Positions 6,832 to 12,869 of a DNA stretch of 17,659 nt are shown here, piece by piece. The DNA lies in assembly GCA_902797345.1 (NCBI GenBank), contig CADBSL010000066.1, positions 1 through 17,659 of the forward strand. The letters run 5' to 3'. Positions within the stretch are counted from its first letter, which is position 1; every line of letters starts with the position of its first letter. Below the pieces are notes generated by a model. That model did not search any database. It was not told the origin of the DNA and was given only the letters and a program-made list of their open reading frames with translations. The stretch comes from an uncultured Eubacteriales bacterium. GTDB lineage: Bacteria; Bacillota; Clostridia; Peptostreptococcales; Anaerovoracaceae. The translations under genes and the position numbers were made by a program.

Positions 6832-6960
6832 CGCAGAACAAACCGCCTGGCCGATAGGCCGGTGGATCAACATTCAAACATAATGGATAGATGAAACCAG
6901 GAATACCCCTGGGCGGAGTCTATCCATTTTTGGTTTTTTGATCCACCGGCTTTTTCTTTG
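6832..6960 (+). ncRNA. Candidate structured small RNA or attenuator leader
   Basis: Downstream of the 6798 promoter lies a nested, almost rod-like fold. The outer stem is a perfect 13 bp: GCCGGTGGATCAA (6858-6870) with TTGATCCACCGGC (6938-6950), followed by TTTTTCTTTG, so it can act as an intrinsic terminator. Inside it is a 10-bp stem, 6882-6891 with 6919-6928, topped by CCAGG/CCTGG (6897-6901 with 6908-6912). A separate upstream hairpin, GGCC-GATA-GGCC (6849-6860), shares bases with the outer stem's 5' arm, so the two cannot form together. That is the layout of an attenuator, but an independent small RNA of about 125 bases fits equally well. I do not recognise a known riboswitch or 6S/SRP/tmRNA/RNase P core. 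The unknown gene at 7035 lies downstream. Confidence 0.6.
6938..6960 (+). terminator. Intrinsic terminator ending the structured RNA
   Basis: This is the 3' arm of a perfect 13-bp stem (partner 6858-6870) followed directly by TTTTTCTTT. The 67-base interior of the stem is itself folded, which is longer than in ordinary terminators. Confidence 0.55.
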
Positions 6961-7034
6961 CCCGGGGCGCACCCTGACAAGTGAATAGAAGGACCTTCCC
7001 GACACAGGTACAGAAGAAACAGGAGGTGATGCTT

Positions 7035-7670
7035 ATGTCATTCAGACCAACGATCGCAGTTTACATCCAGGGCAGGATCGTGGATATCGGCTATTATCGG
7101 AACTGGGATGAGAAATCCCTGCTTTATGAGGCGGTGGCCATTGCAGCTCTGTATAAGGGCTGCCGGACGGCGGAGGAATTCCGGGAGAAATGCTTCGGCT
7201 GTCAGACCATCTATTACAAAGTGGAGCCGGAGGTGTTCCGGAATACGGAAGATGACCTGAAGTGGCTGGAGGAGTGCTCGGAGATGCCCATCGTGGTGGA
7301 CTTGACGGCCCGGTGCATTTATCAGAGCTATGGAGCGTTGACGGGAGAGGAGCTGGAGAAGATCCCCCGGTACGATGAAGAGGTGATCGGATACCGGACC
7401 CGGTTTCGCAGCGCCCCGGAGGAGATCCCCGGCTACTGCAAAAGTCAGATCACTCCGGCTACGGAATTTTTTGATATGTTGGAATACAGCCGGATCCCCT
7501 TCGAAGGGATCGATTGGAAAGAGGTGCTTCCCAGTATCCGGGACTGGCCGGAGGCAGGCCGTCATCTGTCGGCCCGAGTGATGGAAAAGGTCCGGGAATC
7601 GACCGAATATGTCGAAAAACCGGGAAAAAGTGCAAGGACTATTGACAATGAATCCGGCGCTGATATATAG
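7035..7670 (+). CDS. Hypothetical protein, 211 aa
   Basis: I do not recognise this protein. The start ATG 7035 is chosen because AGGAGGTG ends 6 bases before it; a frame extension to 6981 has no such site. The N-terminus, MSFRPTIAVYIQGRIVDIGY, looks like a beta-hairpin. It is followed by acidic, aromatic-rich segments (NTEDDLKWLEECSEMPIVVD, LTGEELEKIPRYDEEVIGYR, RFRSAPEEIPGYCKSQITPA). There are five cysteines (C43, C53, C56, C81, C93) before C132; C53-x2-C56 is the only close pair. No signal peptide, membrane span or enzyme motif is evident; it should be cytoplasmic. The C-terminal 25 residues are charged and probably disordered. Codon use matches its neighbours. It follows the structured RNA segment by about 60 bases, so it may be controlled by it. 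Confidence 0.75.
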   Translation: MSFRPTIAVYIQGRIVDIGYYRNWDEKSLLYEAVAIAALYKGCRTAEEFREKCFGCQTIYYKVEPEVFRNTEDDLKWLEECSEMPIVVDLTARCIYQSYGALTGEELEKIPRYDEEVIGYRTRFRSAPEEIPGYCKSQITPATEFFDMLEYSRIPFEGIDWKEVLPSIRDWPEAGRHLSARVMEKVRESTEYVEKPGKSARTIDNESGADI

Positions 7671-7671
7671 T
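7642..7671 (+). promoter_or_regulatory. Promoter for the short ORF / structured transcript
   Basis: TTGACA (7642-7647) with TATAGT (7666-7671) at an 18-base spacer, or TATATA (7664-7669) at 16. It lies inside the last codons of the preceding gene. The bases TTGACAATGA also start the promoter at 6798. Confidence 0.65.
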
Positions 7672-7729
7672 ACTGATACTGACGAGAGGGACAAAGGACA
7701 GACCGCAGGGAAAGGATGGCAGGATCAGC

Positions 7730-7945
7730 ATGGATAAAAAAGGAGACGGCACGCAGGACCGGATCCATTTTCCGAAAACGATGGAGAACCGGAAGGGTTC
7801 GGAAGAAAACCCGGAGCGAGGGCCGCTGGAGTTTCTGGTGGAAGAGTTTTTCACCAAAAAAGGCCCGGCGATTCTGGATTATTTGCCGCCGGGCAGTCGT
7901 CATTTCGTATATATCGATGGAGTTGGATTCGTGAGGTTTCATTGA
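7730..7945 (+). CDS. Possible small protein, 71 aa, unknown function
   Basis: The frame from ATG 7730 encodes a hydrophilic 71-aa peptide ending PPGSRHFVYIDGVGFVRFH, with a mid segment GPLEFLVEEFFTKKGPAILD that could form a helix. No motif or membrane span is seen. In favour: a good promoter at 7642, codon third positions like those of nearby genes, and a downstream terminator. Against: the ribosome binding site is weak (only AGGA 8 bases upstream), and a minus-strand frame of 126 aa starting at 7942 overlaps it with a better GGGAGG site. The stop codon falls in the loop of a hairpin. I favour the plus frame slightly; the whole stretch may instead be a noncoding RNA. Confidence 0.4.
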   Translation: MDKKGDGTQDRIHFPKTMENRKGSEENPERGPLEFLVEEFFTKKGPAILDYLPPGSRHFVYIDGVGFVRFH

Positions 7946-8014
7946 AAACCTCCCGGAATGCTCCGTCATCCGGCAGAGTCTTCGGCTCTCGCCGGATGCG
8001 GATAGGGATTCCGG
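7933..8014. repeat. Two adjoining hairpins after the short ORF
   Basis: Hairpin one pairs GAGGTTT (7933-7939) with AAACCTC (7946-7952); the short ORF's stop codon is in its loop. Hairpin two starts at the very next base and spans 62 bases. CCGGAAT (7953-7959) pairs with ATTCCGG (8008-8014), TCCG (7962-7965) with CGGA (7999-8002), CATCCGGC (7967-7974) with GCCGGATG (7991-7998), and AGAG with CTCT, capped by a CTTCGG tetraloop (7980-7985). No T-run follows, so it is not a classical terminator. It could be an RNA stability element, a structured RNA domain, or a dispersed repeat; only genome-wide comparison would tell. Confidence 0.7.
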
Positions 8015-8087
8015 TTGTACCATTATGAAAGTTCCCCTCAAACCCCTCTAACGTGATTATAGAAAATCGAGCGCACAAAAGCGTGAC

Positions 8088-8127
8088 AAAAACAGGTATT
8101 GCCAGTGAAGACAATACCTGTTTTTTT
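8088..8127. terminator. Bidirectional intrinsic terminator
   Basis: AAAAACAGGTATTG (8088-8101) pairs with CAATACCTGTTTTT (8112-8125), a 10-base loop between them, with a 7-T run (8121-8127) on the plus strand and the mirrored A-run serving the minus strand. It ends transcription arriving from 7642 and from the minus-strand response regulator, whose stop codon overlaps its edge. Confidence 0.88.
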
Positions 8128-8938
8128 ATTTCGAGAATTCAGACTGAAAGGACAACTGGGCTGCTGTCATTTCCGCCCAGCTGTACTGGAGCATGTATTC
8201 TCCCCGGTAGGCATTCACGGCATCGATGTCGCCTTCCAGGAAGCGGTAATAGTCACAGTCCAGGAGCTCCGGACGGATGGCCCACTGGTTATATTGGCGG
8301 ATCAGGACTTTTTCCATCCCGGCCTCTTTCAGGGCCTGTTTCAGGTCTAAGGTCAAAGACCGAAGATAGGACCCTCTTCGCCGAGGGTCGCCTTCTCCCT
8401 CCCAGAGGGCGGCGATGATATCTCCGGCGGTGCATACGGCACCCTTTCGGTCCACCAGGAAAGCCAGCAGCTCCCGGGTGTGACGCCGGGCAAAGCGGAG
8501 GGGTTCTCCCTTCCAGAAAACCTCAAAATAGCCGAAGCACCGGACTTTCAGGCGGGTGGGATCTTCCGGGTGCCCGGAGGGGCGGCCCAGTTGATCCAGC
8601 TCCTCCCGGATCCGTTCGGTGGTCACAGGCTTGAGCACGTACCCCCGGGCGTGGAGACGGAAAGCCTCCACGGCATATTCCGAGTAACCGGTCACGAAGA
8701 TGATCTGGGTGTCCGGAGAGGATTCCCGGATCCGCTTCGCCAACTCCAGCCCCCGGATCCCGGGCATTTCGATATCCAGAAAAGCCGCATCCGGCCTCAT
8801 CCCTTCCTCCTGGACTTCCCGGAGTACATCGGAAGCCCGTGAGTAGCCCTTCACCCGGGCTTCCGGGGCGGCCTCCTGTATTTTTCGCTGCAGGGTATCC
8901 AGCAGCAGTTTTTCATCGTCTACCGCAATGATCAGCAT
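8126..8938 (-). CDS. Response regulator with SARP-like winged-helix output
   Basis: A 270-aa response regulator. The receiver domain (about 1-115) has D7/D8 in AVDDEK, phospho-acceptor D55 in AFLDIEMPG, T83 in IIFVTGYS and K103 in LKPV. After a short linker, residues about 129-225 form a winged-helix domain of the OmpR/SARP type (LKVRCFGYFEVFWKGEPLRF, TRELLAFLVDRKGAVCTAGD, LWEGE, SYLRSLTLDLKQALKEAG). The last 45 residues (DCDYYRFLEGDIDAVNAYRG) look like the start of a bacterial transcriptional activator (BTAD) domain that is cut short. It should bind DNA when phosphorylated by the upstream kinase. The start codon comes one base after the kinase stop, so the two are translationally coupled. 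Targets are unknown; a membrane or export gene elsewhere is as likely as the neighbours. Confidence 0.88.
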   Translation of the reverse strand: MLIIAVDDEKLLLDTLQRKIQEAAPEARVKGYSRASDVLREVQEEGMRPDAAFLDIEMPGIRGLELAKRIRESSPDTQIIFVTGYSEYAVEAFRLHARGYVLKPVTTERIREELDQLGRPSGHPEDPTRLKVRCFGYFEVFWKGEPLRFARRHTRELLAFLVDRKGAVCTAGDIIAALWEGEGDPRRRGSYLRSLTLDLKQALKEAGMEKVLIRQYNQWAIRPELLDCDYYRFLEGDIDAVNAYRGEYMLQYSWAEMTAAQLSFQSEFSK

Positions 8939-8939
8939 T

Positions 8940-10229
8940 TCAGTGAACCTCCTTTTTTGGAAGTGTGATCACACAAAAGACGCCGGTGCCGGGTCTGAAA
9001 TCCAGTGTCAATGATCCGTTGCTGAGTTTATTCAGTCGTTCGGAAACATTTTTGATCCCGATCCGACTGGTCTCAGTCAGGGTCAGGAAGGATTCCGGAG
9101 GGACCCCCGGTCCATCGTCCTGCACCCGGACTTCCGTCCGGTCCGGAAAGTCCCGCGTTGAGATCACCACGGTTCCTCCGTCTTCCTTTTGACGGATCCC
9201 GTGGCGGACCGCATTCTCCACCAAAGGCTGAAGCGTCAGCGTTGGGATCAGGAAATTTGTGGTGTGGATGTCGTATTCTATCCGGAGCTGATCGCCGAAA
9301 CGCATTTTCTCCAGCTCCAGGTAATTCTTCGTGTGTTCCAGTTCCTCTTCGAAGGGGATGGGCCGGTCCATGGTCAGGGAGTCCATGTTCCTCCGCAGGA
9401 ATTGGGAGAAGATCATGGTGGCTTCCTCCGCCTTCTTCGGGTCGCTGTGGCAGAGTTCCTGGATAACGCCCAGAGAATTATAAAGGAAATGAGGTTGGAT
9501 CTGGCTCAGCATCAGAGCGGTCTTCGTTCGCTCGTACTCCTGTTCCTGTTCGTAGTACTCCATCGTCTCCCTTTTCACGAAGGAAATGAAGATGATGACG
9601 GTGGCCAGGACCAGAGACCCCAGCAGGATGTGGATCTTTGGGAACAGGATCTGCAGCACCATCCCGATGATCGGCATCGAGAAGTAAAGAAACAGGTCCC
9701 GGAAAAGATGCGGGGAAACTCGCTTGCGGCAGCAAAGGAGGATCATCAGATCCAGGATCACCAGAAGGCTGCTCAGGGAGGTCACCGGGGCATTCCAGGG
9801 GCCCCGATGGACAATGTTGGAGCCGTCCACGGAGAACACCAGTCCATTCCAAAGGGAAAGGGTCAGCACCACCAGCTGAAAGCCTGTTATTGCCGTAAAG
9901 AGGATCTGGAAAGGCCGAAGTCGCTTCTCCCAGTCCACCACATCCAGAAAGAACATGGACAGGGAATAGGCCTGCAGGGAGGCTAAAACCAGGAACAGGT
10001 ACAGTGCCCCCCAGGTATACAGGTGCCAGCCGGCACCGGGTTTCCCCTGGCCCAGGTGGTATAACATTCTGAAGAGGATCAGGGCAAAGAGGATGGAAAG
10101 GTACGCGATAAAGAACCTGGAATGTCTCTTGTCGATCCGGCGTTCCATCACGAGCACCAGGATGCTCAGCAGACAGAGGACCATGCCGGAGATCTGTATC
10201 GAATAATTAGCCAATAAAACCGTACTCAT
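8940..10229 (-). CDS. LytS/YehU-type sensor histidine kinase with 7-TM sensor
   Basis: A 429-aa membrane kinase. Residues 1-220 hold about seven hydrophobic spans (near 11-29, 38-57, 70-92, 108-127, 147-167, 178-197, 199-218) with short loops, a 7-TM-type sensor with no large outside domain, suggesting a membrane-embedded or small ligand signal. A short coiled linker (EYYEQEQEYERTKTALMLSQ) leads to the His_kinase motif SQIQPHFLYNSL with phospho-acceptor H247. The HATPase_c domain follows with N339 in LVENAVRHG (N box), DDGPG (371-375, G1) and RIGIKNVSERL (389-399). The start ATG is preceded by AAAGG. It is first in a two-gene operon with the response regulator and is divergent from the AlaX-type gene; an extended -10 promoter lies at 10271. 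Confidence 0.92.
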   Translation of the reverse strand: MSTVLLANYSIQISGMVLCLLSILVLVMERRIDKRHSRFFIAYLSILFALILFRMLYHLGQGKPGAGWHLYTWGALYLFLVLASLQAYSLSMFFLDVVDWEKRLRPFQILFTAITGFQLVVLTLSLWNGLVFSVDGSNIVHRGPWNAPVTSLSSLLVILDLMILLCCRKRVSPHLFRDLFLYFSMPIIGMVLQILFPKIHILLGSLVLATVIIFISFVKRETMEYYEQEQEYERTKTALMLSQIQPHFLYNSLGVIQELCHSDPKKAEEATMIFSQFLRRNMDSLTMDRPIPFEEELEHTKNYLELEKMRFGDQLRIEYDIHTTNFLIPTLTLQPLVENAVRHGIRQKEDGGTVVISTRDFPDRTEVRVQDDGPGVPPESFLTLTETSRIGIKNVSERLNKLSNGSLTLDFRPGTGVFCVITLPKKEVH

Positions 10230-10270
10230 TTTTATATGCCTTTCGAATCAAAACATTTCATCGTAATGAT

Positions 10271-10279
10271 ATTATAACA
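10271..10279 (-). promoter_or_regulatory. Extended -10 promoter of the two-component operon
   Basis: On the minus strand TGT-TATAAT, an extended -10 motif, lies about 42 bases before the kinase start. No good -35 box is seen at 16-18 bases, which extended -10 promoters can tolerate. Confidence 0.55.
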
Positions 10280-10284
10280 GATAT

Positions 10285-10313
10285 TTCTCAAGCCGACAGA
10301 CTTATGGTATAAT
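10285..10313 (+). promoter_or_regulatory. Promoter of the AlaX-type gene
   Basis: TTCTCA (10285-10290), 17-base spacer, perfect TATAAT (10308-10313), about 34 bases before the start codon. It is back to back with the kinase promoter. Confidence 0.65.
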
Positions 10314-10346
10314 TTTCGTCAAAGAGAATCAAACAGGAGAAACAAA

Positions 10347-11513
10347 ATGACGAATAAACTTTACCAGACACAGCAGTATTTGAAACAATGCACGGCGGTG
10401 GTGACCGCTGCAGAAGGAAATATCGTGACCCTGGACCGGACGATCTTCGCGCCGGAGGCCGGGGGCCAGGCCAGCGACATCGGGACCATCCAGGGCGTGC
10501 CCATGGTCCATTGCATCGACAGGGACGGGGAGATCCTCCACGAGCTGGCGGAACCCCTGAAAGGCGTAAAGCCGGGGGACGAGGTGGAACTGGAACTGGA
10601 TTGGATGGTCCGGCTGGACCATATGCAGAATCACTGTGGGGAGCACATCCTCTCCGGGATCCTGTTCACCGAGCACGGGATCGAGAACAAGGGATTCCAC
10701 CTGGGCAGCGAGATCTCCACTCTGGACGCCGCCATCAAAAACATGACGGAGGAAATGGTCCGGGAGCTGGAGTGGAAGGCCAATCAGGTGGTCTTTCAGG
10801 GGATCCCGGTGCGGGTGGAAATGCTGGAGACCCGGGAAGATGCGGAGAAATATCCGCTTCGGAAAGCGCTGAAGGTGGACGAGGATATTTCCGTGGTGAT
10901 CATCGACGGGGTGGACTGTGTGGCCTGCTGTTGCCCCCACCCGTCGGATACCTCTCAGGTCGGTCTCATCAAGATCATCAAAGCGGAGCATTATAAAGGA
11001 ATGACCCGGGTCTACTTTAAGTGCGGGATGCGGGCGCTGAAGGACTATCAATTGAAGGCAGAGATCGTTACGGCGTTGAATAAAAAGTATTCATCGGAGG
11101 ATGAGACTCTCCTGGAGAATATGAAGATCCAGGAAAAGAAGGTTGGTGCCCTTCGCAGCGAACTCTATACGCTGAAGCAGCGGTTCGCTGTGCTGGAGGC
11201 GGAAGAGCTGATCGCCGGGGCGGAAGGTGCGGTGGTCCACGAATTCGAGGACCGGAACCTGGACGAGCTCAGATTCCTGGGGAAGAAGCTGACGGAAATG
11301 ACGGATCTGCCGGTGATCCTGTCCTCCACTTCCTGCAAAACGGTGCTGCTGATCCATTCGGGGAAGAGCAGCCTGAAGTGCGGACAGGTGGTGAAGGAAT
11401 TTGCCGTGGGATTCGGCGGCAAAGGAGGCGGCAGCGACACCCTGGCCCAGGCTCTCTTTACCGATGACGAGGTCATGCGCAATTTCGTGAAGATCGCCCT
11501 CCATTCCGTGTAA
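10347..11513 (+). CDS. Alanyl-tRNA editing protein, AlaX-L type with DHHA1 domain
   Basis: A 388-aa free-standing relative of the alanyl-tRNA synthetase editing domain. Residues 1-85 match the N-terminal beta-barrel (TIFAPEAGGQASDIG is the counterpart of the usual FYPEGGGQPSD). The zinc site is split between HCGEH (H96, H100) and C194-x3-H198 in CVACCCPHPSDTSQVG. A coiled region (about 250-290) leads to a C-terminal DHHA1 domain with GFGGKGGGSDTLAQAL (about 355-370). Such proteins hydrolyse mischarged Ser- or Gly-tRNA(Ala) in trans in the cytoplasm, guarding translation accuracy. The DHHA1 domain makes it the long form. Start ATG follows CAGGAG. It stands alone in its operon, with its own promoter at 10285. 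Confidence 0.92.
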   Translation: MTNKLYQTQQYLKQCTAVVTAAEGNIVTLDRTIFAPEAGGQASDIGTIQGVPMVHCIDRDGEILHELAEPLKGVKPGDEVELELDWMVRLDHMQNHCGEHILSGILFTEHGIENKGFHLGSEISTLDAAIKNMTEEMVRELEWKANQVVFQGIPVRVEMLETREDAEKYPLRKALKVDEDISVVIIDGVDCVACCCPHPSDTSQVGLIKIIKAEHYKGMTRVYFKCGMRALKDYQLKAEIVTALNKKYSSEDETLLENMKIQEKKVGALRSELYTLKQRFAVLEAEELIAGAEGAVVHEFEDRNLDELRFLGKKLTEMTDLPVILSSTSCKTVLLIHSGKSSLKCGQVVKEFAVGFGGKGGGSDTLAQALFTDDEVMRNFVKIALHSV

Positions 11514-11696
11514 AACCCGGTGTAAGAGCAGTGGAACACCGGTGAAATAATAGTTGGTGTTTTGTGGATGAAGCAGGAATAACTATGGAAAACCATGCTG
11601 AGAGGTGGAAGATCTGTGGGCTGACAGGGGAAAATCCCAGGGAGGCCCCGGAACAGGGGGAGGAAACCCTGTAACAAAGCCGTAACAGTAATCCGG

Positions 11697-11960
11697 TTTT
11701 CCACAATTGAAAGACCCGAGAACCCTTGTATTTACAATGGTTTCGGGTTTTTTTGATGTGGTTTTCCAAAAACGGTGGAAAGGGTGTGGAATAATTCTTA
11801 CAGGATGTTTGAAAAAGTTCGAATTTTCAAGGAGTTTGGGCGCTTTTGAGTTTTCCACACAAAAAATAGACGAATGTTGAAAAACCGGGGGAAAGTCAAA
11901 AAAAGGCCGGAAACTCAGTAAAATCAATGGTTCCCGGTGTTGAAAAAATGCTGTGGAAAA
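11697..11960. repeat. TTTTCCACA motif cluster (DnaA-box-like)
   Basis: Exact copies at 11697-11705 (+), 11851-11859 (+) and 11952-11960 (-), plus a fourth at 13792-13800 (-) in the next noncoding gap before metK. TCATCCACA at 11563-11571 (-) is one base from the consensus DnaA box TTATCCACA; TTTTCCACA is also one base off. Binding by DnaA is inference. No dnaA, dnaN or other origin-linked gene is in the window. Confidence 0.5.
11714..11754 (+). terminator. Intrinsic terminator between convergent genes
   Basis: ACCCGA (11714-11719) pairs with TCGGGT (11743-11748), AACC with GGTT, and TTGT with ACAA, around a 4-base loop, with one bulge and one mismatch. A 7-T run (11748-11754) follows. It lies 200 bases past the AlaX-type stop, so it ends that transcript or one starting in between. 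Confidence 0.8.
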
Positions 11961-11985
11961 GTGTTTCAGTTTGTTTACATAAACG

Positions 11986-12687
11986 TTACAGGACGATTTC
12001 TGACCGGCAAAGGGCGCGGATCAAATGAGACCGGGGCTGTCCGGTCTGCCGAAGAAATCCTTCCAGAGCCTCCCGGGTCTCCCGGCGCTTCGTTTCCTTG
12101 TCGGCGGGGCAGGGGTTCGTCACGACGGGGAGGCTGTGCCTGCGGGCGGCTTCCCGTACCTGGGATTCTTCCGCGTAGATCATGGGCCGGATCTGGATCA
12201 GATCCGTGCGGTCGAAAGCGGTCACCGCCTTGAAGGCGTTCACCCGGCTCTCGTAGAGCATGCTCATGAAAAAGGTCTCCAGCAGGTCGTCCCCGTGGTG
12301 CCCCAGGGCCAGCTTGGTAGCGCCTGCGTCCCGGCAGACCCGGTGCAGGATCCCCCGGCGCATCCGGGAGCACAGGCTGCAGGGATTGGACTCTTTCCGC
12401 TCCTCAAAAATGACTTCTCCCAGCCGGGTCCGTTCCGGGATGAACTCGACATCGATGTCCCGGCAGAATGCAGCCAGGGCCTTCAGATCGAATCCTTCAA
12501 ATCCCATGTCCACGGTGATCGCTTTCAGATCAAAAGATACCGGGGCAAAGCGCCGGTACAGGGAGAGGGCATAGAGCAGTGTGACGGAGTCCTTCCCGCC
12601 GGAAAGACCGACGGCCACCACGTCGCCGTCTTGGATCATATGGAATTCCTGCTGGGACCGCTTGATGCAGCCTAAGATCTCTTTCAT
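11986..12687 (-). CDS. ttcA: TtcA-like tRNA 2-thiocytidine synthetase family protein
   Basis: 233 aa from ATG 12687, chosen because AAAGGA precedes it and the promoter lies just upstream; an extension to 12888 would run through the promoter. The PP-loop VGLSGGKDS (about 26-34) binds ATP for adenylation. CSLCSRMRRG gives C103 and C106, and NPCPADKETKR gives C193, matching the three cysteines that hold the 4Fe-4S cluster in TtcA. GHHGDDLLETFFMSML (129-144) is another family signature. TtcA thiolates cytidine 32 in certain tRNAs. Firmicute relatives of this length are assigned by family only, so target specificity is inferred. The window also has another PP-loop enzyme (larE). The gene is divergent from the EamA transporter and convergent with the AlaX-type gene. 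Confidence 0.82.
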   Translation of the reverse strand: MKEILGCIKRSQQEFHMIQDGDVVAVGLSGGKDSVTLLYALSLYRRFAPVSFDLKAITVDMGFEGFDLKALAAFCRDIDVEFIPERTRLGEVIFEERKESNPCSLCSRMRRGILHRVCRDAGATKLALGHHGDDLLETFFMSMLYESRVNAFKAVTAFDRTDLIQIRPMIYAEESQVREAARRHSLPVVTNPCPADKETKRRETREALEGFLRQTGQPRSHLIRALCRSEIVL

Positions 12688-12711
12688 GACAGTTTTCCTT
12701 TCGCTGGTTCT

Positions 12712-12741
12712 ACTATACAACATCGGGCGAGCCGATTTCAA
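12712..12741 (-). promoter_or_regulatory. Promoter of the TtcA-like gene
   Basis: On the minus strand TTGAAA (12741-12736) and TATAGT (12717-12712) are 18 bases apart, about 25 bases before the start codon. This supports the shorter start at 12687. An inverted repeat, CCGGGA-AAAC-TCCCGG (12743-12758), lies just upstream of the -35 box. Confidence 0.7.
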
Positions 12742-12796
12742 CCGGGAAAACTCCCGGATGGCTTTGTGTGGATCTGCCCGGTCTCCCATCTCATCA

Positions 12797-12825
12797 TTGA
12801 CACCGGGGCTTTCGGCTTCTATAAT
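12797..12825 (+). promoter_or_regulatory. Consensus promoter of the EamA transporter
   Basis: TTGACA (12797-12802), 17-base spacer, TATAAT (12820-12825): both boxes perfect, spacing ideal, about 44 bases before the start codon. Confidence 0.88.
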
Positions 12826-12869
12826 GATTAAGGCGTCCGCCTCCGGCGGGCCCGGGAAGGAAGAGAGTG

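Larger units (their letters stand above)
11514..11985. other. 472-bp noncoding region with hairpins and TTTTCCACA motifs
   Basis: No convincing gene is seen. The stretch lies between convergent genes and holds a 7-bp hairpin just after the AlaX-type stop (CCGGTGT 11517-11523 with ACACCGG 11536-11542), small hairpins around 11584-11595 and 11653-11672, a full terminator at 11714-11754, and repeated TTTTCCACA-type words. It is richer in A/T runs than its neighbours. Frames here read Ser/Phe/Pro-rich without ribosome binding sites and look like noise. Confidence 0.6.

Noticed and set aside
6832..6960. 6S RNA, tmRNA, SRP RNA or RNase P RNA
   Set aside because: Length and core sequences do not fit: no SRP GGAA/GGAGCA loop pair, no tmRNA tag frame or tRNA-like end, no RNase P core.
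7562..8041. 159-aa minus-strand frame as annotated gene
   Set aside because: It extends into the 3' end of the real 211-aa gene; only the internal start at 7942 has a ribosome binding site, and it is kept as an alternative in the findings.
11584..11680. Cobalamin riboswitch in the noncoding gap
   Set aside because: Some words (GGAATAACTATGGAAAACC, AACCCTGTAAC) resemble parts of it, but the core order is missing and no gene lies downstream on that strand.
11514..11985. Replication origin
   Set aside because: DnaA-box-like words are present, but there is no dnaA, dnaN or gyrase gene and no clear unwinding element; only the word cluster is reported.
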